From NCBI RefSeq assembly GCF_004340945.1, contig NZ_SLYD01000004.1, forward strand, positions 434,001-498,000: a stretch of 64,000 bases of DNA. The letters are read 5' to 3'. Below the pieces are notes generated by a model that did not search any database, was not told the DNA's origin, and saw only the letters and a list, made by a program, of their open reading frames with translations. Shown piece after piece: positions 8,093 to 15,886 of this stretch. A program made the position numbers and the translations under genes. This DNA comes from Sphingomonas sp. PP-F2F-A104-K0414. GTDB lineage: Bacteria; Pseudomonadota; Alphaproteobacteria; Sphingomonadales; Sphingomonadaceae. Each line of letters begins with the position of its first letter. Within the stretch, counting starts at the first letter, position 1.

Positions 8093-9328
8093 TTGAAAAC
8101 GATCGGCATCGTGGGAGGCGGCGTAGTCGGCCTCAGTTGCGCCGTCGCGCTGCTCGATCGCGGGTATGGCGTGAGTGTGTTCGAACGCGATACCGATTAC
8201 AACGCCGCATCCTGGGGCAATGCCGGGCACATCGCGGTCGAACAGGTCGAGCCGCTCGCCTCCCCCGCCGCACTGCGATCGGTGCCGAAGCGACTGTTCA
8301 GCGCGGGTGGTGCGCTCGCGCTGCCGCCGTCGATGGCAGCGCAATGGTTGCCGTTCGCCGCACGGCTGATCGCGGCGTCGACACCGGCGAAGTTCACCGT
8401 GGGAACGGCCGCGCTGACCTCCTTGCTTGCCGGCGCGATGCCAGCGTGGCGCGATCTGGTCGGAGCGCTCGACGCTCCCGATCTGCTGCGGGAAGACGGC
8501 CACATCGTCGTCTGGGATTCGGCCGCGCGCGCACGAACCGGCCGGCAGCGCTGGGCGCAAACCGCGATTGGGACGGCGCGGATCGTCGATGCTGAGCCCG
8601 CCTTGCTCGACCGACTGGGCTTCCTCGCCGATCCGGTCGGCGGCGCGATCCGCTTCACCGGCAGCGGCCAGATTACTGAACTGCGCCAGCTTGCGACGAC
8701 GCTTGAGGCCTCGGTCGAAGCCCGGGGTGGCCAGATCGTCCGCCAGGCGGCGCGATTGGTGGAAGACGCCGATCGGATCGTTATCGCCGGACATGATGTC
8801 GATCAGGTGCTGGTAACCGCTGGCGTCCGCTCTCGCGCGCTGCTCGAACCGCTCGGATACCGCGTGCCGATGATCGCCGAGCGCGGCTATCATATCCGTG
8901 CGCGCGCCGAGGGCTGGCCCGCCGACCTGCCGCCGGTCGTGTTCGAGGACCGCTCGATGATCGTCACGCGCTATGCCGATTGCGTCCAGGCGGCGAGCTT
9001 CGTCGAACTCGGCGATCCCGACGGTCCGCCCGATCCGCGCAAATGGGACCGGCTGGAACATCACGTCCGGTCGCTAGGCCTGCCGATCGAGGGGCCGTTC
9101 ACGCGTTGGATGGGGGCCAGGCCGACGCTGCCCGACTATCTCCCCGCGATCGGCTGCTCGACGCACCACGCAAATCTCGCTTATGCGTTCGGTCATCAAC
9201 ATCTCGGGCTGACGCTCGCGCCGGTGACCGCGACGCTCATCGCGGCGATGTTGGCAGGAGAAACTCCGGCGGTGCCGCTCGCGCCGTTCGACCTCGACCG
9301 TTTCGGCAAAAAAGGACCTCACGCATGA
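8093..9328 (+). CDS. FAD-dependent D-amino acid (D-hydroxyproline) dehydrogenase, DadA-like
   Basis: A 411-residue DAO-family oxidoreductase. The N-terminal Rossmann FAD motif GIVGGGVVGLSCA is followed by FERD (ribose-binding acidic residue) and WGNAGHIA, seen in D-amino-acid dehydrogenases. The C-terminal GHQHLGLTLAPVTA matches the closing FAD-binding region. The preferred start is TTG 8093 with AGGAGA at 8081-8086; the ATG at 8088 is out of frame and hits TGA at once. In the hydroxyproline route it would oxidise cis-4-hydroxy-D-proline to 1-pyrroline-4-hydroxy-2-carboxylate, feeding the deaminase. Substrate is inferred from context. Its stop overlaps the M24 peptidase start (ATGA). Confidence 0.88.
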   Translation: MKTIGIVGGGVVGLSCAVALLDRGYGVSVFERDTDYNAASWGNAGHIAVEQVEPLASPAALRSVPKRLFSAGGALALPPSMAAQWLPFAARLIAASTPAKFTVGTAALTSLLAGAMPAWRDLVGALDAPDLLREDGHIVVWDSAARARTGRQRWAQTAIGTARIVDAEPALLDRLGFLADPVGGAIRFTGSGQITELRQLATTLEASVEARGGQIVRQAARLVEDADRIVIAGHDVDQVLVTAGVRSRALLEPLGYRVPMIAERGYHIRARAEGWPADLPPVVFEDRSMIVTRYADCVQAASFVELGDPDGPPDPRKWDRLEHHVRSLGLPIEGPFTRWMGARPTLPDYLPAIGCSTHHANLAYAFGHQHLGLTLAPVTATLIAAMLAGETPAVPLAPFDLDRFGKKGPHA

Positions 9329-10500
9329 CCATCGGCGGATCTTCGATAGCCGACGAACTCGCGACCATCGCTCCTTGGGCAGACCGCGCGCCGCGCATCA
9401 CGTCGGCGGAGCGTACCGCGCGTCTCGACAAGGCGCGCGCACTGACCGAGGCGGCGGGCGCCGATGCGCTACTGATCGCTGCGGGTGCGAGCCTGCGCTA
9501 TTTCGCGGGTATCCCTTGGGGTGCGACCGAGCGGCTGGTGGCGTTGCTGCTGCCGGTGAAGGGCCAGCCGATCCTGATCTGTCCGCGGTTCGAACAGGGC
9601 TCGCTGGAGGCCGCGGTCGAGATCGACGCCGATCCGCGTCTCTGGGAAGAGGACGAGAGCCCGTATGCGCTAGTGGCGGACGCGGTAGCTGGCCGGCTAC
9701 TGCTCGACCCGCAACTTCCCTACGGTATGGCGAGCGCGCTCGCTGCCACGCGGCTGGACGTCGCCGACGGCGCGGCGGTGATCGACGCCTGCCGGATGAT
9801 CAAGAGCCCTGCCGAGCTCGCGCTGCTACGCCAAGCCAAGGCGATGACGCTCGACATCCAGCGCCGCGCCGCGCGCATCCTCCACCCCGGCATCGCCGCC
9901 AGCGCGGTGATCCGCTTCATCGACGACGCACACCGAGCGATCGGCTCGTCGGGCTCGTATTTCTGCGCCGTCCAGTTCGGTCGCGCGACCGCGTTTCCGC
10001 ACGGCCTGCCCGGCGATCAGCTGCTCGAGGAGGACCAGCTCGTGCTGATCGACACCGGCTGCCAGGTCGAGGGCTATCATTCCGACATCACGCGGACCTA
10101 CGCGTTCGGCAATGTCGGCGACGAGGCGCGGGCGATCTGGGACATCGAACACGAGGCGCAAGCCGCCGCGTTCGCCGCGGTGAAGCCCGGCGTACCCTGC
10201 GAAGCGATCGACAGCGCCGCCCGCGCGGTGCTGGAGAAAGCCGGTCTCGGCCCCGACTACCGCCTCCCCGGCCTGCCGCACCGCACCGGTCACGGCATCG
10301 GCCTGTCGATCCACGAACCCGCCTATCTCGTTCGCGGCGACCGCACGCCGCTGGCTCCGGGGATGTGCTTCTCGAACGAGCCGATGATCGTCGTGCCGGA
10401 CCGCTTCGGCATCCGCCTGGAGGATCATTTCCACGTTACCGACACCGGCGGCGCCTGGTTCACAGAACCACAACCCTCGATCGACCGCCCGTTCGGCTGA
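9325..10500 (+). CDS. M24-family Xaa-Pro peptidase (prolidase-like)
   Basis: A 391-residue protein with a creatinase-like N-terminal domain and a C-terminal pita-bread metallopeptidase domain. All five dinuclear metal ligands are present: D243 (LIDTG), D254 (HSDITRT), H323 (HRTGHGIG), E352 (SNEPM) and E366 (RLEDH). Members cleave peptide bonds before proline or, in dipeptides, release proline. No signal peptide is seen, so it is cytoplasmic. Coupling to the D-hydroxyproline dehydrogenase (ATGA overlap) suggests that it frees proline or hydroxyproline from imported peptides. That makes it a link between hydroxyproline-peptide uptake and catabolism. A creatinase activity is less likely. Confidence 0.9.
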   Translation: MTIGGSSIADELATIAPWADRAPRITSAERTARLDKARALTEAAGADALLIAAGASLRYFAGIPWGATERLVALLLPVKGQPILICPRFEQGSLEAAVEIDADPRLWEEDESPYALVADAVAGRLLLDPQLPYGMASALAATRLDVADGAAVIDACRMIKSPAELALLRQAKAMTLDIQRRAARILHPGIAASAVIRFIDDAHRAIGSSGSYFCAVQFGRATAFPHGLPGDQLLEEDQLVLIDTGCQVEGYHSDITRTYAFGNVGDEARAIWDIEHEAQAAAFAAVKPGVPCEAIDSAARAVLEKAGLGPDYRLPGLPHRTGHGIGLSIHEPAYLVRGDRTPLAPGMCFSNEPMIVVPDRFGIRLEDHFHVTDTGGAWFTEPQPSIDRPFG

Positions 10501-10520
10501 CGCAGGATACCCCGCTCTCC

Positions 10521-10602
10521 GTCATCCTGGGCTCGACCCAGGATCCAGAGCCACGCAAGCCAGCGTTCGTGGTTCTGGATCCCAGCTTTCGCTGGGATGA
10601 CG
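10521..10602. repeat. Palindromic intergenic repeat, family B, copy 1
   Basis: Two opposed arms, GTCATCCTGGGCTCGACCCA at the left and ending in CAGCTTTCGCTGGGATGAC at the right, lie between the convergent M24 and DUF885 genes. Each arm has its own inner hairpin and the outer ends pair. The same GTCATCC...GGATGAC design recurs at 28471-28552, with a shorter relative at 40500-40549. It may double as a bidirectional terminator. Confidence 0.75.
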
Positions 10603-10642
10603 GGGCGAAGATAACGGGGCCGGGATGATGGGGAGCCCGCAC

Positions 10643-12406
10643 TCACTCCTCGTCGGGATACGGCCCCTTGCCACCCGCCGCGATCAGCTCATCCGTACGC
10701 GCCTCGATCACCGGCACCGGCACCGATCCCATCTCCAGCATTGCATCGTGGAACGCGCGGATATTGAACTTCGCGCCGAGCTTGTCCTGCGCCTTCTTCC
10801 GCGCGGTCTGGAACGCGATCTGCCCCATGTAATAGGACAGCGCCTGCCCCGGCCACGCGATGTAGCGATCGACCTCGGTCTCGATCTCATGGTTCGACAG
10901 CGCGGTATTGTCGTGCAGATAGTCCTGCGCCTGTTTCCGGCTCCAGCCCTTCGCATGGATGCCGGTATCGACCACCAGCCGCGCCGCGCGCCACGCCTGA
11001 TAGCTCAGCATCCCGAACAGATCGTACGGCGTCTCGTACATCCCCATGTCCTCGCCGAGCGTCTCGCAATACAGCGCCCAGCCCTCGCCATAGACCGACA
11101 GATACGTGTCGCGCCGGAACGCCGGCAGCGTCTTGTTCTCGGACGCGAGCGGCATCTGGAACGCGTGGCCGGGCGCGCTCTCATGCAGCGTCAGCGCGAC
11201 CTGGGAATAGAACGGCCGGGATGGCAGGTCGTAGGTGTTGACCAGATAGATCCCCGGCCCGCCGCGCCCGCCGGTGTAGAACGGCGCGATGTCCGCCGGC
11301 ACCGGCTTGATCGCGAACCGGCTGCGCGGCAGATGCCCGAACCACGACGACGCCTTGCCGTCGAACGTCTTGGCGATCCACGCCGCGCGGTACAGCAGCT
11401 CGTTCGGCGTCTTGGGATAGAATTGCGGATCGGTGCGCAGGTGGTTGAAGAACGCCTGCAGATCGCCTTGGAACTTCACGCTCCGCATCACGCCGTCCAT
11501 CCGGCCGCGAATCTTGGCGATCTCCGCGAGCCCGAGCGCGTGGATCTGTTCGGGCGTGATATCCTGCGTGGTGTATTCGCGGACCTTCGACAGGTAATAA
11601 GCCTTGCCGTCCGGCAGGTCGTACGCCGCCAGCCCCTCGCGAGCGTGCGGGATATACTCGGTGCGCAGGAACTTCAGCAGCGTCGCATAGGCCGGCACCA
11701 CCGCCTGCGAGATCGCCGCCGTCCCCTGGGCCCTAAGCGCAGCCTGATCGGCAGCCGGGATCGTCGATGGGAAGCTCTTGAACGGTTCGTAGAACGGCGA
11801 CTCCGGCGGCGTCTTCGCCTCGGCGACCTGCGCGACGCCATTGTCGCGCCCCGTCAGCGTTACCCGCGCCGGCGTGAACCCGCGTGCCAGCCCGGCGCGC
11901 ATGTTGCCGGTCTGCTGGTCGAAATAGCGCGGGATCTGGCGCATCACCGCGATATAGTCGCGATAGTCCTTCACCGACTTGAAATTGCCGCGCGCGCTCT
12001 CCGCGACGTCACCCCAGAAACTCGTATCGGCGGTCAGCGGCTTTTCGTAATCGCGAAAGCGTTGCTCGGCGAGCAAGGCGTCGATCTGTTGCGTATAGAC
12101 CGCATAATTGACGCGATTGGCGGGCGAGAGTGTCGCCGGCGAGATCGCCGCCAGTTGCCGCGACACATCGGTCCACCGCGCGAGCCGCTCGGCCTGCGCC
12201 TTGGGGCCGACATCGGGGAGGCGCGGCGGGGCGGTCGGATTGTCCTCGCCCTGCGCGAACTGAAGTTGCCGCCACGCATATTCAGACGTGTAGAGCGCCT
12301 CGAACCGCGCATCCGCCGACGTCGCCACGGCCGATTTCGGAGTTTTTGGAGGCATTGCCCCCAGCGCAGTCGAGCCTAGCGCCAGCAACAGGATCATCGC
12401 CTTCAT
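10643..12406 (-). CDS. DUF885 family exported metallopeptidase-like protein
   Basis: A 587-residue protein with a signal peptide (MKAMILLLALGSTALGA) and the DUF885 hallmark LHESAPGHAFQ, an HExxxGH-like zinc motif related to gluzincin carboxypeptidases. It is probably a periplasmic peptidase acting on small peptides; exact specificity is unknown. I chose ATG 12406 because AGGAG at 12414-12418 lies seven bases upstream. An ATG at 12412 overlaps the upstream stop (ATGA) but is only one base from that Shine-Dalgarno. It is the last gene of the minus-strand unit GH127-type / Ldh-type / DUF885, so it is likely co-expressed with the arabinofuranosidase. Confidence 0.86.
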   Translation of the reverse strand: MKAMILLLALGSTALGAMPPKTPKSAVATSADARFEALYTSEYAWRQLQFAQGEDNPTAPPRLPDVGPKAQAERLARWTDVSRQLAAISPATLSPANRVNYAVYTQQIDALLAEQRFRDYEKPLTADTSFWGDVAESARGNFKSVKDYRDYIAVMRQIPRYFDQQTGNMRAGLARGFTPARVTLTGRDNGVAQVAEAKTPPESPFYEPFKSFPSTIPAADQAALRAQGTAAISQAVVPAYATLLKFLRTEYIPHAREGLAAYDLPDGKAYYLSKVREYTTQDITPEQIHALGLAEIAKIRGRMDGVMRSVKFQGDLQAFFNHLRTDPQFYPKTPNELLYRAAWIAKTFDGKASSWFGHLPRSRFAIKPVPADIAPFYTGGRGGPGIYLVNTYDLPSRPFYSQVALTLHESAPGHAFQMPLASENKTLPAFRRDTYLSVYGEGWALYCETLGEDMGMYETPYDLFGMLSYQAWRAARLVVDTGIHAKGWSRKQAQDYLHDNTALSNHEIETEVDRYIAWPGQALSYYMGQIAFQTARKKAQDKLGAKFNIRAFHDAMLEMGSVPVPVIEARTDELIAAGGKGPYPDEE

Positions 12407-12408
12407 CG

Positions 12409-13428
12409 TCATTCTCCTGGAACCAGCGCCATGATGTCGCGGTACAGTGCGGCGGGTATAACCACACCCTCGGTCAAGCTCCGCGCCCGCGCCGCATACC
12501 GCCGTTGCGACGGCAGCCGAGCACCCTGCCCCTCGATCGCCGCGAACATCGCTTCCGCGCGCGCGAGGTGCTCGGCGACCGCATCGCCAAGAAACCCGAC
12601 GGGATCGATCGCGATGATCAGTTCGCCCCCGATCGGCGATCCACCGCGCGCCGCGTCAGCCTCCAGCGATTCCCGGCTGGTCATGTCGCCGATCAGCGGC
12701 CCGGCGAGCAGCTCGACCATCGCCGCCAGCGCCGACCCCTTGTGCCCGCCGAACGTCCGCATCGCGCCGTTCAGCACCGCCGCAGCCTCGGTCGTCGGCT
12801 GCCCGTCCGTATCATAGCCCCAGTCGTTGGGAACAGCCTTCCCCGCCCGCCGGTGCAGTTCAATCTCGCCCCGCGCGACTGCACTCGTTGCAAAGTCGAA
12901 CACAAAGGGATGCCCACCAGGCCGCGGCCAGCCGAACGCGATCGGATTGGTCCCGAACACGGGCAAGGTACCCCCCGCCGGCGCGACCCAAGCATGGCTC
13001 GGCGTGACCGCGAGCGCGACCAGCCCGTCCTCCGCGAGCGCCTCGACCTCGGGCCACAACGCCGCGAAATGCACCACGTTGTTCAGTGCCATCGCGGCGA
13101 TCCCATACGCGCGCGCCTTCTCCGCCAGTACTGGCCGACCCCGCTTGAACGCGAGTTGCGCGAACCCGCCGCCGCCATCGACCCGCACGAGCGCGCGCGC
13201 CGGTTCGCTCACCACCGGCTCGGCATCGAGCGCGACGACACCCTTGGCGATGCTGTTCGCCGCGACCAGCAATCGGTAAATGCCGTGGCTTGCACAGCCG
13301 TCGCGCTCGCCCGCGACCATCGTCTCCGCCACCGCCTCGGCATGCGCGCGCGACAGGCCAGCGCCGAGCAGCACTGTCCGCGCGAGCCCCCGCACCTCGT
13401 CGAGCGTCATCCGCACGTCGTCGCTCAC
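12409..13428 (-). CDS. Ldh-family (malate/L-lactate dehydrogenase-type) NAD(P)-dependent oxidoreductase
   Basis: A 339-residue cytoplasmic protein of the Ldh2/YbiC/DpkA superfamily, which uses a fold distinct from classical Rossmann dehydrogenases. The conserved CASHGIYRL (catalytic His) and FGTNPIAFGWP are visible. Family substrates include malate, ureidoglycolate, 2,3-diketogulonate and the cyclic imines 1-piperideine-/1-pyrroline-2-carboxylate. It starts at a GTG overlapping the TGA of the arabinofuranosidase gene (GTGA; ATG 13410 is an alternative). Next to hydroxyproline genes, a 1-pyrroline-2-carboxylate reductase for 3-hydroxyproline or proline metabolism is an attractive guess. An aldonate or sugar-acid dehydrogenase for released arabinose is equally possible. 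Confidence 0.8.
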   Translation of the reverse strand: MSDDVRMTLDEVRGLARTVLLGAGLSRAHAEAVAETMVAGERDGCASHGIYRLLVAANSIAKGVVALDAEPVVSEPARALVRVDGGGGFAQLAFKRGRPVLAEKARAYGIAAMALNNVVHFAALWPEVEALAEDGLVALAVTPSHAWVAPAGGTLPVFGTNPIAFGWPRPGGHPFVFDFATSAVARGEIELHRRAGKAVPNDWGYDTDGQPTTEAAAVLNGAMRTFGGHKGSALAAMVELLAGPLIGDMTSRESLEADAARGGSPIGGELIIAIDPVGFLGDAVAEHLARAEAMFAAIEGQGARLPSQRRYAARARSLTEGVVIPAALYRDIMALVPGE

Positions 13429-15794
13429 GCGGTCGCACCCGGCTTGGCTGTGACCATCCGCACCCCGAACACCGGCCCGGCCGACGACCGGTCATGCGGG
13501 ACGAACCGCACCTTCACGCTCGTCTTGCCCTTGGTCAGCCCGATCGGCAGCGGATAGTCGACATCGAAGAACTTGCCGGGCTGGTCCGCCTCCAGATGCT
13601 GTGTCGCCACCTTCACGTTATCCACGAGGATGTCGAAATCGCGCGCGCGCTCGTCGCCCCAATAGGTCGCCTGCACCACCAGCGGCCCCGGCCGCGTCTT
13701 CATCGCGAACTCGAAATAGCCGCCCGACCGCGCATCGCGCCCGTTCCGCCCGCGATAGCTGACCGGATACGAGATTTCCGACGTCAGCGCATGATCGCGC
13801 TCCGGCTGCATCTCGCCGAGATGCATCACGTCGACCGACCGTGCGGCGAGATCCTTCAGCCGCGCCTGCTCGGTCAGGAACGCCGCTTCCTCGGTCTTCC
13901 ACGCCGCCTCGCTGAAGCGCTTGAAATACACCGCGCTGCGTCGATCATACTGGCTGTAGAACGGCACGAAGTTGAGGTCGGCAGGCCGGATAATCCCCTT
14001 CGTCGCATAGCCCGCGCCAGCCGTCGGCGTAAACGCGGCGAGCAGGTCGGCGCCGACCATCGCCGGATCGGCCTGCTCCCATTTCGCCTCGGTCGGCCCG
14101 AGATCGGCGGCCATCACCATCGGCCCGCGCAGCACCGCGACCGTATCGACGTCGCCCGGGGCACTCTCCAGCCGCAGGTCGAGCGGCACGCTGATCGCAA
14201 CGACATCGCCCGCCTTCCATTTGCGCTCGACGATCGCATAGCCCTTCGCCAGCACCGGCTCGACCGCCGCGCCGTTGACCGTCACCGTCGCGCGCCCGTT
14301 CGCCCAGCCCGGCACGCGCAGCGCGATAGGAAACCGCCCCGGCCTTGCCAGCTTCGTCAGCGTCACCCGCGATTCCGGCTCGAACGGATAGCGCGTATCG
14401 AGCGTCAGCACCGCACCGCGCGCACGCCACTGCGCCTCCGCCGGGATGTAGAGATTGACCAGCAGCGTATCGCCGCCCTCCCAGAAGATCGCCTCGCCGT
14501 GCTTGGCATGGCTCTCCATCCCCGTACCGACGCAGCACCAGAACGCGTCGTCCTTCGGCGTCGAATATTCGCGCGCGGTGCCCGTCATCAGCGGCGTCAT
14601 ATAGGTGAAGCCGGCAGTCTTCGGGTCCTGCGCCGCCATGATGTGGTTCAGATGCGCGCGCTCGTAATAGTCGAACATCGCGCCGTCCGGTGCCCAACCA
14701 TAGAGCTGCTGCGTCAGCTTCAGCATGTTGTAGCTGTTGCAATGCTCGCAGGTCTGCTCGGTGATGTGGTTGGCGATGCTGTCGGGGCCGGAGAAATACT
14801 CGCGGTCGGCATTGCCGCCGATCACATAGCTGTGATGCTGCGTGACGGTCGTCCAGAAGAACCGCGCGGCGTTCGCAGGTGCGGGTTTGCCGTTCAGTTC
14901 GTGGATCCGCGCCAGCCCGACCAGCTTCGGCACCTGCGTATTGGCATGGAAGTTGGCCAGCTTGTCCTCACCCGCGACCATCGGATCGAGCATCTTCCGG
15001 TCGTACAGCCGCTCCGCGACGTCGAGCCATTGCTTGTTCCCGGTGCGCGCGGACAGCTCGGCATAGCTCTCGTTCAACCCGCCATATTCGCACCCGAGCA
15101 GCGTCTGCATCTGCGCATCGTCGAGCGCCGCGAACACCTTCGCGAAATACGTCGCGAGGCCCGTCGCGACGGTCAGCGCCTGTGTGTTGCCCCACGCGGC
15201 ATGCACGTCGAGCAGCCCCGCGAACACCTTGTGCACCGTATATAGCGGCGACCACGAGCCGTTGAGATCGAACCCGCCCGACTTGATCTCGCCGCGCATC
15301 ACCTCGGGGAAGATCTCCTCGCCGTCGACGATCGTCCCGTCCTTCCGCTTGCGCCCCAGCGCGCCGACATAACCGGTGCCGCGCTTAGCCTGCGCCCGCG
15401 CCAGCTCGGCGACGATATAATCCGCACGAGTACGGCACTCCGCATCACCGGTCTGCGCATGCATCAGCACGAGCGCGGTCAGATAATGCCCCAGCGTGTG
15501 CCCGGCGATCGTGTCGCTTTCCCACCCGCCATAGAGCGGCGCCTTCGCGGGGAACCCGGCATAGACCATGAAATTGTGCAGCAACCGATCCGCGCTCAAC
15601 CGCAGCAGATAGGCGCGATTGACCTCGACCGCGGTCGCGTAGGCGGACGGGAGCAAGCGTACCGCGGACAATGGGAAAGGCCTGGCCTTGGTCGGAAGTG
15701 AGATCGACGCCCCCTTGCCAAGCGCTTGTTCGCCCACCGACAACAGCGCCACCGCCGTCGTCCCCATCAATACATCCCGGCGGTTTGCGAACAT
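13425..15794 (-). CDS. DUF1680 (GH127/GH146-type) beta-L-arabinofuranosidase, Tat-exported
   Basis: A 789-residue protein that starts with a twin-arginine-like signal (FANRRDVLMGTTAVALLSVG) after a GGAG six bases before ATG 15794. An (alpha/alpha)6-barrel DUF1680 domain follows, then beta-sandwich regions. The zinc-thiolate active site typical of GH127/GH146 is recognisable: EHC near residues 349-351 (in CEHCNSYNMLK) and the CC pair near 420-421 (FWCCVGTGMES), where one cysteine is the nucleophile. NSYNMLKLT resembles the GH146 branch. Known members remove beta-L-arabinofuranose from hydroxyproline-linked arabino-oligosaccharides of extensin or from pectic side chains. It leads a coupled operon with the Ldh-type and DUF885 genes. 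Confidence 0.87.
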   Translation of the reverse strand: MFANRRDVLMGTTAVALLSVGEQALGKGASISLPTKARPFPLSAVRLLPSAYATAVEVNRAYLLRLSADRLLHNFMVYAGFPAKAPLYGGWESDTIAGHTLGHYLTALVLMHAQTGDAECRTRADYIVAELARAQAKRGTGYVGALGRKRKDGTIVDGEEIFPEVMRGEIKSGGFDLNGSWSPLYTVHKVFAGLLDVHAAWGNTQALTVATGLATYFAKVFAALDDAQMQTLLGCEYGGLNESYAELSARTGNKQWLDVAERLYDRKMLDPMVAGEDKLANFHANTQVPKLVGLARIHELNGKPAPANAARFFWTTVTQHHSYVIGGNADREYFSGPDSIANHITEQTCEHCNSYNMLKLTQQLYGWAPDGAMFDYYERAHLNHIMAAQDPKTAGFTYMTPLMTGTAREYSTPKDDAFWCCVGTGMESHAKHGEAIFWEGGDTLLVNLYIPAEAQWRARGAVLTLDTRYPFEPESRVTLTKLARPGRFPIALRVPGWANGRATVTVNGAAVEPVLAKGYAIVERKWKAGDVVAISVPLDLRLESAPGDVDTVAVLRGPMVMAADLGPTEAKWEQADPAMVGADLLAAFTPTAGAGYATKGIIRPADLNFVPFYSQYDRRSAVYFKRFSEAAWKTEEAAFLTEQARLKDLAARSVDVMHLGEMQPERDHALTSEISYPVSYRGRNGRDARSGGYFEFAMKTRPGPLVVQATYWGDERARDFDILVDNVKVATQHLEADQPGKFFDVDYPLPIGLTKGKTSVKVRFVPHDRSSAGPVFGVRMVTAKPGATA

Positions 15795-15808
15795 CTTTAT
15801 CTCCATTC

Positions 15809-15827
15809 GGATATCGTATACTAAACG
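15809..15827. promoter_or_regulatory. Candidate shared operator in divergent GH127-type / DUF5695-like promoter region
   Basis: GGATATCGTATACTAAACG sits in the 92-base gap between the divergent arabinofuranosidase (ATG 15794) and the plus-strand secreted protein (ATG 15887). The GGATATCGTATA part is identical to the minus-strand reading of 26533-26548 upstream of the TonB receptor. ATCGTATAC-like cores also occur at 8047-8063. AT-rich palindromes are rare in this GC-rich DNA, which supports a shared regulator, possibly GntR/FCD. Confidence 0.5.
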
Positions 15828-15886
15828 TCGAGAGGAGTGGCGCAAGTGCCATTTCGCACCCACCGTCGAGCCCGAGCGAGCCATTC

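Noticed and set aside
8088..8096. ATG start for the D-amino-acid dehydrogenase
   Set aside because: Out of frame; it reads ATG GGT TGA. TTG 8093 with AGGAGA upstream fits the Rossmann start.
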